A stretch of 33,616 nt of DNA. Origin: Caryophanales bacterium (lineage in GTDB: Bacteria > Bacillota_I > Bacilli_A > RF39 > UBA660). Positions within the stretch are counted from its first letter, which is position 1. Each line of letters opens with the position of its first letter. Below, in pieces: positions 1-13,600 of the stretch. The notes under the pieces were generated by a model. The model was given only the letters and a program-made list of their open reading frames with translations. It ran no database searches and was not told where the DNA came from. The stretch is taken from contig JAEEZV010000062.1 of assembly GCA_016291995.1 (NCBI GenBank), positions 1 to 33,616 on the forward strand, written 5' to 3'. A program made the position numbers and the translations under genes.

Positions 1-71
1 ATATATTTAAAAGATTTTTTAATAATGGAGGAAAGCCCTTGCTTGCCACCATAGAAACTTTCTAATGACAT
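1..71 (-). CDS. Start of a further tail gene (truncated by the window)
   Basis: ATG 71 follows a GGGAGGAAAGA ribosome site that overlaps the previous TAG. The visible residues begin MSLESFYGGKQGLSSIIKKS. The ESFYGGxxG opening is, as I recall, usual for the gene that follows such tail-tip proteins in gut siphophages. Nothing can be said about the rest. Confidence 0.75.
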   Translation of the reverse strand, partial: MSLESFYGGKQGLSSIIKKSFKY

Positions 72-81
72 TCTTTCCTCC

Positions 82-1278
82 CTATCTAATATATTGATAA
101 TCTAAAACGAAAGTATCTTTTGGCCCATCGGCAACTACACACAATGAATTAACGTTAAATTCATTTAATTCGTAATAACCACTTGAACCAATTTGTACTT
201 CTTCACCATTAATAGCCATCATTAATTCTGGGTGTCCTCAAATACCAAAACGAACAATCGTTTTACCATTAGAGGCTAATATATTGCCGCCATTTTCATT
301 TAAATTTTTCAATTTATATAATTTAAATGTATCCGCAACAGAAAAATTATCTTCTATATTTTGTTCTAAATTAATATATCGTCCATTAATACTTGAACCA
401 TAACCCGTACTACCAACTTGATTAATACACTTTCCTGCGGGATATCCCACTCTTGCAGAAGTTAGAATATCAGGGTCTTCTGTAATTCTTTGTAATTGTA
501 AAAGAATAGCATTAAAGCTATCCTGCGCAGGTGTAAAAACACATTTATAATAGGCCATTTCTGTCGTTGAGTTTGTTTCTCACACTCAATTTAAAACAAC
601 ATCGTTTGTACCAGCAAGAATATTATCTCATCTTTGTGAATCTTCTGTACCAAATGGATCATAATTTGCGTCTGCTGTTAAAGTGGTAACACCATTTTTC
701 CCTCTAAACATTCAATAAGTATCATTTAACCTATTATGATATAAACGATTTTGTCCATAAGTATAACCACTAAATCCAGGATTTAATACTTCATAAAATT
801 GACCATTTGTTGTAGTATAAGTTGAATTATTATTTACATTAGGTTGTGTATTTGTTCCAGGATAATCATAGCTTTGAATTGCCACTCTAGCGTGGTCTTC
901 TCCCACAATTTTATATAATGTAACTAAACTATTAGAAGTTCCATTTGTAGAACTCCGTCTATTATTTATATATTTAACAAACTGATATTTTGTTTTAGCT
1001 TCATTATATCTAAAATTTCCGTCTATTGGAGCTAAAAGCTTTATAGCAATATCAAAATCATAATTTAAATCTCTTGGTATCCCAAAAGTAAGATAATAAG
1101 ATTTATTTGCTTCAAAAGACTGATTATCTGGTAATTGAAAAACAACATCACGATAGAAAGGAGATGTATCAGTTTCAATTTGTCAATCTAGATAGTAAGG
1201 GATCGCTTCTATTTCTTGCATACAAGTGGATCCAGTATTATATCTAAATTGGTTCATACTATATGCAGTATTAGCCAA
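82..1278 (-). CDS. Tail-tip protein with C-terminal IGxSGYYEL module
   Basis: This 398-residue protein starts at TTG 1278, reads through at least six TGA-Trp codons (e.g. LDWQIE, TYWMFR, SQRWDN, NWVWET, GIWGHPE) and ends in TAG. The N-terminal two-thirds are beta-rich, with many Asn/Thr/Tyr (LPDNQSFEANKSYYLTFGI). The C-terminus, FGIWGHPELMMAINGEEVQI followed by GSSGYYELNEFNV and DTFVLDYQY, is a module I know from tail proteins of intestinal siphophages, where it looks like an assembly or attachment domain. Function is inferred as a baseplate or tail-tip component. Under the standard code only fragments of 64 and 106 residues would be seen. Confidence 0.87.
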
Positions 1279-1284
1279 CTTTTA

Positions 1285-1293
1285 CCCTCCTTT
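1285..1293 (-). promoter_or_regulatory. Ribosome site selecting a TTG start
   Basis: AAAGGAGGG sits six bases before TTG 1278 and overlaps the previous stop. The first in-frame ATG (1257) is too far from any ribosome site, so TTG is preferred. Confidence 0.7.
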
Positions 1294-3601
1294 ATTCTCT
1301 TTCAAATACTTCATTTGCATTAACACTCATATTTGCGCCTGGACCAAAAGTAATACCAATGTTGTTAATAACATAATCTCCAAATGTATTAGTACTTTTT
1401 TCATTAATTGTAACTCTACTATTTGGAGCTAAATAAAAGGCAGGTAAAGCTGTTAAACTAACAGTCTTTTGATAGCGAGTATGCAAATAAAGTTCATATT
1501 TTATTTGGTCATAAGCACAATTATGATAACCACCAGGAATTAAACAAGAATAAATTTCATTTCCAACTTGTGTAAAAGGTTGTCCTTGTGCTATAGACTC
1601 TGCTCTTTGTTCTTCAATAGTTGATGCTGGTCTTAATGCAGTGTTTTGAGATGTATTATAAGAAATATCATCTATATTTAAAATATCTACATTTGGAATT
1701 TCTGGATTAAAAAGACAATTAATTTCATCATCTTTTGTTACCTGTGAACGACGACCAATCGCATTAACGCTATATTTTCCAAGAGTAGAAGTAGATGCGT
1801 TAATAAAGTCTAAATAATAATTTCCATCTGCCAAAGTACGCCATTCTGTGTGCGGCGTAGCTATATCTGCTCATTCTGGAGCTTCCGCATCATCTGGAGG
1901 TATTTCTGCTCAAAAACACTGATCTATTAAATTATATACAGTTGGTCAATTAGCATTTAGCTCTTCATAATAGTAACCTTTATCAGTTCCATTTATTTCT
2001 GCTAATTTACCTTTTAAATATAACAGGGTTCTTCAATCTTTAACATAATAAATATTACCAGATCTTCCTCCATAAATTTTACAAGGTTGTAATTGTTCGG
2101 TTTCTGGTTTAGTAGAGTCATATAAAAATACTTCTTCGTACACGCTTCCAGTCCAATAATAAACCTTGTTTGAATCATATAGGTAATACAAATCATCTAA
2201 ATTACCTATCTCTGGTAAAGTATTGCCAACATTTCTGGCGAACCCGGCAACTATATTTCCAGTATATCCATATTCATTTTTTTCACTGAATAAAACTAAA
2301 ATTTCATTATAGTTACTAAGAGTGTCTCCACCATATACGGCATAGTATGGATAAGAAACACCCATTTGTATGCCTATTGGTTTAGGTTTTTCATCTATTG
2401 CTAAATGATATCGTACTTCATAACTAATATCATTAACAGTGTTTTGTCTTAATCCTAAAACAATATAATCATTTTTAATGTTATCATATTGTGGGGTAAC
2501 ATTAATACTAGTAATGTTACCAGTATCGGTAAAAGTGTAAACACTCTTAGAGTTATTTGTTTCTACTAAATATTGTTTTTCTGAAGTTTCTTCTAATACT
2601 AATTTGCCCTGTGTAGTATTGATATAGTTTTTAATTTCTCGAAAATGAAAAATTCCAAATTCATCATAGAAAAACTCATAATTACCAAGAATTTCTTTAA
2701 TTCTTGTAAGAACTGCCGCAACTGACTCGCCCGCATTAGCAGTTAATTCATCAGGAATAACAAAATCAGACATTATATATCCAACATCGTCTCCAGGATT
2801 AAAAGTCAAATAGTTTACTTCTTCATCTGGCTCTATTAAAGTATATTGATACATTATACCGTTAGCCGCACTTGGAATTTCTTCTTCATAATGATTATCT
2901 GCGGTTTGAGTCATATATAATTTAGTATCACCATTTCATTTCATAATTTTACGAATACGACGGGGGATATCTTCAATTACAATGTTACTAATAGGTTCTC
3001 CACCATAATGATTTACTAGCTCTTGGATAATTTCATATATTAAAACTTTTTGTTCACTATATTCTCCTGTTGGAAGTTGAGTAGCCATTGTGTCTAAAAC
3101 AACTAAAGCAGGTAACGTTCCGCCAACATCTCCATTTAACATTGCCATTTTGTCTTTTAAAGAAATGTTAATTGAAACAGATCCTCCTGTAGATGATGCA
3201 GCACTAAAAGAACTAATAAAAAAAACGCCTTGCGGAAATCATAAGATAGGATATTCTAAATATTCATCAGAGTCATTTTTAACGCCAATTTCTAAGAAAA
3301 TTTTCTTATTTATACTAAAATCAGATTCCATATCTTCAACATTATAATCTCCATAACTTACATTACAAGTTAAAGAACAAGTTACTCTGACGGCAGAAGA
3401 GCCATCTTTTGACATAGAGCCAGACGTAATTTGTCCTTCTATGTCTTTGATAGGCTCTTCTTCTCAATTTAACAAAGTAATTTTAAAATACTGCCGCTGA
3501 TTTGCAAATTCATCTATTTTTTGTAAAAAAACCCTTCTTTTTATTTCTTCATTGGAATTATATATATAGCTGTCTTGGAGGTATGGGTATATCTTTCTCA
3601 T
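1292..3601 (-). CDS. Tail-tip hub-like protein (DUF5048-like)
   Basis: This 769-residue protein starts at ATG 3601 just after AGGAGG and ends in TAA. TGA-Trp codons include LLNWEEE, PILWFPQ, MKWNGD, KDWRTL and CFWAEI. The N-terminal half, with IKDIEGQITSGSMSKDGSSA, FFISSFSAASSTGGSVSINI and LKDKMAMLNGDVGGTLP, matches my memory of the DUF5048-type tail proteins of Bacillota phages, which resemble baseplate hubs. A middle section (LTRIKEILGNYEFFYDEFG) looks like the hub fold helix-strand unit. The C-terminal ~180 residues (from FINASTSTLGKYSVNAIG) appear to be a separate beta domain ending AFYLAPNSRVTINEK. It likely forms the central tail tip. No catalytic motif for cell-wall cleavage is visible. 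Confidence 0.88.
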
Positions 3602-3610
3602 AAAAACCTC

Positions 3611-6600
3611 CTAAGCTGAAGCGAAATATTGTTTTATAACTGTTCCTCGATAATTAATAGAACCGTAAAGAGGAACTTTTGCTGTACAAACAGAAAAATC
3701 GCCATCGGAAAATTCAACTTCATATCATGCTTGATCTAAATAATAAATAACAAATACTTCATTTTCACGATTTTCATCTGTTATTTTATAAATAGTATTA
3801 TATTGAGGATTTTCAATATTTGCAATTAACAAATATCCATATTCTTGTTGAGCTTCAGAACTAGCCATTAAATCATTTCAATGTTTATTAGGACTTTGCA
3901 TATTATATTCGTTAGAGAAACCTCAATAAACAAGATTTTCAGTTTCTTCTATTCTAATTTTAGATGGATCCGATGTTGTGATATAGTTATACCAGTAACG
4001 AGAATAAATTTGATCTTCTGCGCCAGTAACAGATTCATCTAAAACATATTGCCATTCATCTAAATAAGGTCTATTATCATTTGGAGATTGAACCATCCGA
4101 CGGCCTAAGAATCTAACATCTTCAATATCAAATTCCGTCATTAAATTATACACACCAGTTTGACCAACTAAACGTTTTTCTCAATTATTACTACCAACTG
4201 TTTTAATTTCTAATAAAGCATAAGGTGTTACATCAAAACTAATACCAGTTCAATTTTGCATTTTTTGTTCTGAAACAACATAACTTATTTCTTCAGTTTC
4301 ATTAATTGTAACATTACGATAGCCAATTTGATGGTATTGCTCTCTAATAGTAGAACCTAAACTAACATTTGGATAAAAAGTATTCGTATATTGTCCAACA
4401 ATATCTTTCACTTTTTCAACCCTAGTAATCGTAGATTCTTTAGTATATTCAATTTGATATTCTAAAATATAATTTAATTCATACTCTTCTCCATTAAAAA
4501 ACTGTAATCCAGTAACATTTAAATCACTTGGAATTTGATAATATCCTTTCGGATTAACAAAAATGTCTTTATATTGAACTTCAGTTTGTTCAACAGAGTC
4601 TGTTTGAAGTCGTAATCTTAATTTATATCCTAGCAAGAAATTTTCTGCTATATAAGAAGAAGATTTTTGTCCTCCAAATTGTTCTAAATATTTATCAACT
4701 GAAACGCCATCAATTTCTGTACTTAGAGTAGAATTATTAACCATTCAAAAAGGTTTAGAGGTAAACTGAATTTGGAGGTTTCTCATGAGAATAGACCCAT
4801 TTCTAACTTTTTGATTTTTGAGTATTCCCGTATATTCTTGATTTAATTGATCTAAAATAGTAATAGGATCAACTCATCCACCAAAAGCAGAATCTGTAAC
4901 TAATACACTTCCAGTAACTAAGTCTTCTCCAACAATATATTTGTCATTTTTAAGATTATATTGCTGAATTCTAACAATTTCTATAGTATCAGTTTCATCA
5001 TCTTCGTCATCAGAATCGTCACTATTTTTTCCTTTTGCTTTTAATGCGGTGGCTTCATCATTTCTAATTGTTATAACGCCATAGTCATGTAATTTTTGAA
5101 GATCATTGCCATCTTCAATTTCATACATTGTAGCATTAAAACTATATAATCTACGACCGATAGTTTTATTAGGAGTTAATGATATATCATTTAACATAAC
5201 TATCATATTTCCTTCAGTCATTGAACGGAATAATTTAGGTTCACCGTCATTTAATCAAGCAATGACTCTCTCCCTAAATTCTCTTTCTCAATATCAATTA
5301 TCATGAAGGTATGTATCGTGTTGTCCTTGTGTAAAAGGATCTTCAACCGCATTTAAAATAGTATCATTGCGTATTTGATATTCGTTTCCGATATGCTCAT
5401 CATATGCTTCTAAGGTTGGAGCAAATTCATCATCATTATCATCTAAAAATTTTCTGTTAAAATCTTCTTCTGCACTAATTAAACCACTAATAGAAAATTG
5501 TTTATAATTCATGCGAGCATTTTCAGCAAATTTAGGATATTTTCCACCCAAGGTATCTATTTTAACCCTATTTACGACTGGTTTTAATGAATTAATCGCC
5601 CCATCAAAACGAATTGCTAATTGTTTATCTTGCCGCAAGAATAACATATCATAAAAATTGGGGAAAACAAACATAGGAGCTGTTCTAACAGGAGATCATG
5701 TCCCGCCTTCTTTATAATGATATTGTGCCCTATATTTATATTGTAATAAACTACAAACAGTTCTGTCTTCAAAGTCTTGATCGATCATTCCTTTATGATA
5801 TGTTACTTGAATAATTTCATTTGTTTTATAATTATCTGCACTAGAACATCTATAAATATATAAATATCCAGGATACATTTCTTGTTTAGATTTTACATTA
5901 CCAACAACAAAACCATCCTCTTCTGTTACAATTCGTTGAGATAAATCATTATAATTTACAACTTCAGTCCCATTTCAATTTATTGTATCTCCTGAAGTAA
6001 CATCGTTATAGCTATTTAGTAAAATTGTATTAAAAGTTCACTCTAATTCAAAATTCTGATTATTAAAAGTAGCTATTTCAATAGTTTTTTCATCTCACCA
6101 TTTATAACCGTTTCGTGTTTCTGCTTCAATGTGAATAACATAGGATTCGCCAATAGTGGCGTTATTCATGTCTGCTAGATAATAAACAGAATCTTTTTCA
6201 TTATTTCCGACATAAATAACGCCTGAATCAACTAACACTATATTAGAATTATCTGTTGAAAAAATAGTAATTTGATAATGATCTAAATATTCAGTGTTTG
6301 TCTCTGGTGGAGACATTCATCGAATTTGAGCGGCTATTGGAATAAAACCTTTATTATAAGCAGGATAAGTTTGTTGAATATAAGTATATCTTGTAGAAAT
6401 TCCATCTGAACCAGTCTGTATTTCTGGATCACTCATATAATCATCTATACCATTAAAACAAAAAACTGGTCTAGGAATAGCTCTTAATAAAGTAACACCT
6501 GACCATTCTGAAAAATAAGGCCTTTCTGTTAAAATATATTGAGATAAAACTACATTTTCATCATTTAATTTTTTAGATGAACAATCTAATCTTAACTGTG

Positions 6601-6985
6601 CTTGATATCAAGTTTCTGTTTTAAAATTTTTACTTGGCGTGCTTCCAGTATCTAATGTTTCTGAAATTAAATAATCTTTTGGAATCGCAATCCAATATAA
6701 TTCAGTTTCTGGATCTTTATAAAGATTTAATTCATTTTCAACATCTTTAATTAAAATACCTTGAACAACAGCTGTTTTAGTTTGTGCTTCATATGCTCTA
6801 TTTTCTAAAACATACTCGTTTGTTTTTTGGTCTACTAAAGACACATGAATTTTATTAATCATTTCAGGTGTATTGTAAGGAGATAATGAAAAAACAATAT
6901 ATGCTTCTTCAGAAGTATAAACAAAAGCAGGCATAAAAGTATCTACTAATGGTGGATATAAAGTATTTACCAATGTAGTTGCCAT
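3611..6985 (-). CDS. Large baseplate/tail-tip protein with fibronectin-like domain
   Basis: This 1,124-residue protein starts at ATG 6985 behind AAGGAG and ends in TAG, whose bases begin the next gene's AGGAGG site. Many TGA-Trp codons (6608, 6095, 5696, 5294, 4874, 4250, 3923 and others) are needed to read it. Residues ~220-300 (SPPETNTEYLDHYQITIF, DSVYYLADM, YVIHIEAETRNGYKWW) have the strand pattern of a fibronectin type III or Ig-like domain. A short Asp/Glu run (SDDSDDEDDETD) lies near residue 655. The rest is beta-rich with few helices, as in baseplate upper proteins or side fibres. No peptidase or hydrolase motif was found. Its place between the fibre and hub genes supports a tail-tip structural role. 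Confidence 0.88.
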
Positions 6986-6999
6986 TATATTCTCCTTAA

Positions 7000-7254
7000 T
7001 TAATTACCACTAGTGTCATATCAAAGTTTTGTATTCAAATTTGCATTTGTTGGAGCAAGTGTCCCATAACTTAAAAACGTACCTGTCTCAAAATAATTAT
7101 ATAAATATTTAGCGAAATCTGCTAAAGTAATATATTCTTGTTCATTATTAACTGATAATGTAATATATACGTCTTCTGCGGCAGCCCCTATATTTACAGA
7201 TTCAACAGACTCACCCTGTCCGCGCTCAATTTTATTAATCGGTAATGTTGGCAT
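7000..7254 (-). CDS. Small beta-rich tail protein, unknown
   Basis: This 84-residue protein starts at ATG 7254 inside the previous gene's end. The standard code would end it at 7021; TGA as Trp adds seven more codons (LWYDTSGN) before the TAA. Its N-terminus MPTLPINKIERGQGE is followed by alternating strands (DVYITLSVNNEQEYITLADF) and YLYNYFETGTFL. I recognise no family. Close coupling on both sides suggests a structural partner of the fibre or baseplate. Confidence 0.78.
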
Positions 7255-7453
7255 CCTCTTCCTCCTCTTGCGGAGGCTGCTCTTCCGCAGCTGCCGCGCT
7301 TAAAAATTCTATCATAACTTGATCTTTTAAAGTACATAACACTTTATTTAAAGCATCTTCCATCATTGATGGAGAAATATTATACTGTGTCATAAAAGAA
7401 GCCACCCACTGCTGAGTGGCTCCCTGGACCTCTAAACGTGTTTGTAAATTCAT
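7235..7453 (-). CDS. Small acidic-tailed tail protein, unknown
   Basis: This 72-residue protein starts at ATG 7453 after AAAAGGAGA and ends in TAA. It has an amphipathic helical body (QQWVASFMTQYNISPSMMEDALNKV) and an Ala/Glu tail with a run of four Glu. Its Trp is TGG. It has no signal peptide or membrane segment. Short proteins with an ISPSMMEDAL-like stretch sit among the tail-tip genes of gut siphophages, role unknown. The last 20 bases overlap the next gene. Confidence 0.78.
   Translation of the reverse strand: MNLQTRLEVQGATQQWVASFMTQYNISPSMMEDALNKVLCTLKDQVMIEFLSAAAAEEQPPQEEEEDANITD
7255..7267 (-). promoter_or_regulatory. Ribosome site embedded in acidic codons
   Basis: GAGGAGG encodes part of the Glu run of the 72-residue protein and also serves as the Shine-Dalgarno site six bases before ATG 7254. 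It decides the start of the overlapping gene. Confidence 0.7.
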
Positions 7454-7476
7454 CCTTTTATCTCCTTTTATTTTGT

Positions 7477-10400
7477 TTATGATACAGTAACTGCACTAAC
7501 CTCATAATTATTCAAATAATAAGTATGTCCATCAATAGTAACATTTGGAGTAGCTCCAATATATTGTAAGAAACTACTTGATGAAGTATGACTATGCGAA
7601 CTCGGAGTAAAGCTTGAAGGTTTATTAGAAATGTCACCTCATCCAACAGAGTTTCAATAAGCAACCGCACCTAGTTCACTAAATCTACTATTAATATATT
7701 GAGCATATGCATCAACTAAACTAATTTTATCTAAAAGTTGTTGAATAAATCCATATAATGTACTAGCTTTTGCTGAATAACTATGACTATAACCACCATA
7801 TGTTCCATTGCCTGTAATAGTATGTTCTTTAAAATATAGTCAACTACTATCATTCTCTGGCATAGTAATTCAATTAGTTTGAATACCTGGCTTAATAGCT
7901 CATCCAACACTATCTTTAATAGCATTTGTCTCTACTAATTTCGGTCTAATGCCTCACTGGTGCCTAATATATGCACCATCATTTGTCGTAATACTAACTT
8001 GGGGATTTTCATTTTCGTTTGACACATTAATTGTTCCTATTGCTCTATTTAAATTTAAAGTATTCCCACTATTAGGTCTAAGCCTTATATAAACAAGGCC
8101 TCCTGCATTATCATTATAACTATTGATATTCAAACCATCATTACTTGCATCTTGAGTAATATTCATTTTACCAACAGAATATAAATTAAAGTTTCCTTTA
8201 GAATGTAAATAACTACCATTTGTAGGAGTTAATCGTAAAAAACTGTTATAATAAATATAACCATCTGTTGTATTCCCACTTCGACCACTCGCTCCAGTAT
8301 AATACCCCAATTGAATTCTTGAAACAGGAGAGCTTCCACTGGTTTGTCCCATTAATAAAAATGGTCGAAGGTAATTATTTGTATTTGAACTAGTATTTTC
8401 TCCATAAAGATTACAATTTAATTCAGAACTAAAATTAGCATTACCCTTTGCCCAAATACTTGCGGCACTCGCAACATTTGTTGTTCAAGTATTTCCACCA
8501 TTAAAAATATATGAATCAGCTACTTCTATATTATGTTTTTTACCAAAATTAAAATTAATATTGCTTTCTGTAATATTAAATTCACTATCATTATTATTAT
8601 TCATGGAAATATTTAAATATCCTTGTTTTACAGAAGAAGTATTTCCTAAATATACTCCATCTTTAGACAAAGTGATTTTAGAATTAGTAAATTTTGAAGT
8701 TTTATTATTATTATTTCCATCAATTCCATCAAAAGCATATAAACTAAGAGTTTTTCCATGAATACTTAATGGACGAGTATAATCACTACGATTACCAGAT
8801 GAGCCATGCTCTCCACCGGTAATATAAATTGTTCCGTCATCTTCATCTACTGTATTTTTTTCAGCAAATAAAGAAATAAAAGTTTTTGTATTATCAACGC
8901 TATTTCCTGCTTCAAATTGCGCGCCAATATGAGTTGGATTATCTTCTATATCACCAAAAGCTCAAATATCGCTTACAGAAAAGCTCGTACTACCATTAAC
9001 TCCACTTCCACTACTAGAAGCACCGTCTTGTAATCTATTAGCAATAAAACGTCCTTTATTATCAATACCAGATAATAATATTCGTTGATTACCTCTGTGC
9101 CTAAAAATAGAAAAAATACTGCGTTGTAAAGGATCAAGTTGTAATTCTAAAGAGTCTCCTTCTGCAATATTAGTACCAGGCTCAGTATTTACATCACCAG
9201 CTGTTAATTCACGTCCTTTAATTGAAACATACGGACCACCACGATAAAACCATTTATTATAATCTGGATGATCTTCTGATACATTTTTTTGATAAGGTTC
9301 ACCAATAGCAGTTAATAAAATACCTTGATCGCTATGAGCAATATCATGTTCATGTTCAGTAGCATAATTGTCGTTATAAGGATCAGATATTTCTCCAGAA
9401 GCAGTATAATATAAAGAACGACGGCCAAGGCGTCAACCACCAACTTTACTAACTCCGCCAGGCACAAGTTCAATACGACCTTCATTGTATCCTTGAGTTC
9501 CTTGTCCACCAAACTTATTTTCATTTGGTAAACCAAAATAAGCATTTCCAGTCTTAGAATCTAAAAATATGCTTTGTTTACCATGCGAAAGTCCCAATAA
9601 ACCAATATCTGATTCATCCTCACCATAAGCAGACATCTCTCCCATTACAACACCAGTAAAAGTATTATCATTTTCTTTTTTACCAGCACCTATTTGTGGA
9701 GCCACTATATATCCTGCATCTTCATTAATGTCAACATGATTTCCATCTCATGCATTAAGAGAAGCAAGACCATAAACATTTAAAGACATATAAATTGGAA
9801 CTAAAATCTTTACTTTGTTTAAATTTGAATCACTTAAACTATTTTGAAGAGCCGCACTTTCTGTATTATATGTTTGTGTTAATATATTAATTTCATTGTT
9901 ATAATTGTCTAGTGTTGTATTATGCTCTTCTAAAAGAATATTTTGTTGTTCAGTATAAGCATCATTATTCTCATTTAAAATAATCTGTAATTCGTCTGGT
10001 GAATTTTTATATTGTTCATTAATATTTTTTATTTGTTGCTCATGCTCTTTTTGTAAATTAATCTTTTTATTTCTATAATCAATATTTTCTTGCCGAATTT
10101 GTTGATTAATATTATTTATATTTTCATTATATGTATTAGTTAAATTTTTTATGTTTTGTGTAATATCATCAAGAGTCTGTTTAGCCTCAAAGGAAGAATA
10201 AGTAATAATTTCTACTCTATTATCACAACTTACTCCATTATAATCTTCTGTTGGCAAAATATAAAGGCCATCTTTATTAACGGTTTGTAATACAAATTGA
10301 CCATTAATACTATCTTTTTCTTCCAATAGACGAATAGGAATAGTATTATTTTCTATCTCACCTGATTGTCCAAGGCCACCCGCCACCTTTCATTCAGTAT

Positions 10401-13400
10401 AACGTCCTTCTAACCCGTGTAAAAATACTCCTTGATTCTTGTTATATAAGGGAGTGCGGCCGTCCGCGTTATAAAGAATTTGTTTTAGATATTTTTTATT
10501 ATCTAAATATAATAAATTTTTACCAGTTACAGGTAAAAGTTCTGATTGAATATCTGCTAATGCTCCATTTGTTTGAACAACACAAATAGGATAAACGCAA
10601 TGATATTCTTTTTCTCTTATTGTAACAGTCGCTTTAATTATTAAGTTGGTATAATGATTATTTTTTTCACAATTATAATGTAATCTTATTTGATTATTTT
10701 GCAAACTATTATCACTATCATCAAACTCTCAATAATTACTTCTATTAGTTCCACCTAAGACTTCTCAATGAACACTGGTAAAATCAGATGAAGGAATTTC
10801 AATAGACCTGTTATAAAGTTTTACTTCAAGAATTGGATCTAATGAATTAGAAGTTGTCGAAATATTTCAAAGACTTCTCTTCTCATTTCCATTTTTATAT
10901 TCATAAACTGTTAATGGTTGAGTATCTAAAATCCGTCTATTATCATTTATTGTGATAATCTTCGCTATTATATCTGTACCATTTGTTCCATTATCACCAA
11001 TTTTTCCAAAATAAAAATCTGTATAAGCTGTATAGGTTTCATTTCCATATTTTATAATACATTGAATTTGATTATTCGTACAATCATAATCATACGATGG
11101 CGCGATAGAAAAATCAGTTGTTTGACCTTCAACCATATCAAAATCATGTGTAACAATATTTTCATATAAGTTTTCTGGTGGTACAATTAATGTATCGACT
11201 ATAGGATAGCGCCAATTAACACTATAAGTTCCTTCATTTACTTCTAATCCATTCGGATCATATAAATGAGCTTTTAATTGAAGTATTTCTATCGGTTCTG
11301 TATGCCTAAAATCAGTCGGTGTAATATTTCCTGCGAATAAAGGACTTACTCCTGTTTCGCTATATTGAAAAATTTGATTAGCATTGTCAATTACAACTGT
11401 AAAATTATTCAATGTTGGAATATCTTCATTATATAAAGCAATGCTCCCGGTTCCAATACAATATCATTTACTTAAATTATCAATATCTGTTTGCATATCA
11501 ACAGTATAAACTTGACATTCAAAATTTATTTGTGACGCATTTCTAATATTTTTGATAGGATATTGTATCTTATTTCCATTTATTCCTAAAGGATAAGAAA
11601 CATCTAATAATTCAATAGCATCTTTATTTAAACTAATTCTAGTATTATAATCTAAAATACTATCAATTTGATTTTTAACTTCATCATATGTTTGAGTAAA
11701 AGTAAATATCTCACCTGCTGCGGTTCGCTTAGACCAATAAAATTTAAATTGATTATCTTGCTTATTTGATTCAAAGAATGATTCTTTTCCATCAATTAAA
11801 CAAGTTAATAACGGTTTGCCGCCATCTCATTTAAATTTCGTTCCAAGATCTGATTCAATTGTAATATTGCGCTTACAGGCTTCATTATAAAGGATAAACT
11901 GTTCTTTTAATGTAATAAATGAACCGCTACCGTCGTCATAGACCGCCGTGCATAAATATATATTTTCATAAGCTTTATTGTCAGAAGCTTTTAAAATAAT
12001 TTGTGAAGCATGTTCATGATTAATATCACCTAAATATCTTCAACCAACTCCGCCATGTCAATTATATCTATCATCTTGAGAAGAAGATACTCTAATATCT
12101 TTTACAAATCAATAAAAAGTACAATTATCATTAATATTTGTTCATTCTTTATATGTAGTTCTTGCCTTCGCAATTAAAGTTTCTTCTTCATTTACACTAT
12201 AAAAGATAGCTCCATTTGGAGTGTTTACAGTAATTTTATAATCACCATATTCAGAAGAAATTTCTTTTAAAGCTAAGAATTGAACATTCTTAACTCAAAT
12301 ATCTTTTCCATGATATTGACCGTCAGAATCTAACATTTTTAATTTATTAGAATCAACAAAATTATATCCATCAATATTTTCTATAAAACCTTTACAATAA
12401 AAAGCTATTTGATCAATTCCAATAAAATCTTCTACATCTATTGGAAAAATAGTATATTGATTAGAAAATTGTGAAAAAAGAAAAGGATTACCAACCATAT
12501 GTGAACTATCTAAAACATATGAAAGAATCTTTTCAGGTTGATTAATATTATCTTGTAAATTTGTTAATGACTGATCAAATCATTGAGAATATTTTTCTAT
12601 TAAATTATTAATATTTTCACTATTTAATAATTCTGCTATTAAAAATTGATAAGCAGTAAAAATACTCTTTTCTTGTGTTGTAAATTTTTCTTTATTAATA
12701 TCAAGAAAATCTATAATTTTTATATAAATAGCTGTTAAATTATTTTTTAAAATATCAAAATCAGAAATATTATTTATTTGATCTTCAATTTGTTGTTGAA
12801 AATCAAACATAGAGTATAAAGTTTCTCCGTCTGGTAAATAAGCTTTTACATTATTAGAAACTGCTGTAAATAATTCACCATTTGTAGAATAAACTATTTC
12901 TTTATTTTTAAAAATTAAATTAAAAATTAATCCATATTCTGCTTTAACTTGATTTTGTTGATGTTGATCTAAAGAAGTACGAAAATCTGCTGAAAGCATG
13001 ACAGCTTTAGCATCTTTTATATAAGTTTCTAATTGAGGAATATTTAAATTATAAGGAACTTGATTCGTTTTATTTCTATCATATAATAGTACAATATCTT
13101 GATAAACACCATTCTGTTTTGTTTCACTATAGGAATTTAAACCAACGCCATTCATAGCATATTCTTCATTAATTAACTTTAAAGTATTTGTTCCAATGAT
13201 AGAATAATCATTTATTGCTGATGAAACCGTTTGAATCGTATTTCCAACATAGTAAGAACTAGCATTTCCTAAAATTATTTTTCTATTTGAGAAATTATTT
13301 TGAGGAATCTGCACATATACTGTTGTATTTGGCGCATAAGTAGTTCCAACAGAAGCATAAGCTGTAAAAAATCCTCCGTTATATTTTACTCTATGCGACC

Positions 13401-13539
13401 CATCTTGCGCGGGAGCTAGCGCTTTATCAATAGTAGCGATGATTGTTTTATCTAAATCTAAATCTTCGATACGTTTATTGACTAAAACATCAACAGCTTT
13501 TAAGATAGTATTACTATCTATTTTTTTTGAATTAGCCAT
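7477..13539 (-). CDS. Giant tail fibre / receptor-binding protein (2,020 residues)
   Basis: ATG 13539 follows AAAGGAG; the stop is TAA. About 22 of its 25 Trp codons are TGA. The N-terminal ~90 residues (NTILKAVDVLVNKRIEDLDL, then VKYNGGFFTAYASVG and NRKIILG) resemble baseplate/fibre attachment modules. Long beta-rich repeats follow. Residues ~1116-1240 are a charged coiled coil with many Asn/Gln (NINNINQQIRQENIDYRNKK), likely a trimeric stalk. The region after it is rich in Gly/Asn/Ser short strands (TNGSYLHSKGNFNLYSVGK), as in trimeric fibre shafts. Near the C-terminus, WGDISNKPSSFTPSSHSHT matches the WxDIxxKPxxFxPxxHxH element common in tail fibres. It most likely recognises the host surface. 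Which domain binds the receptor cannot be read from the sequence. Confidence 0.9.
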
Positions 13540-13554
13540 TAAACTCTCCTTTAC

Positions 13555-13594
13555 AAATAAAAAAAATAGGGAGAAGTATGAGACTTCTCCCTAT
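13555..13594 (-). terminator. Intrinsic terminator in the leader of the fibre gene
   Basis: Perfect 12-bp arms (13566-13577 with 13583-13594, ATAGGGAGAAGT/ACTTCTCCCTAT) with a 5-base loop are followed on the minus strand by eight T residues. The T run ends only a few bases before the fibre gene's AAAGGAG site, so no promoter fits between terminator and gene. Confidence 0.88.
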
Positions 13595-13600
13595 AAATAC

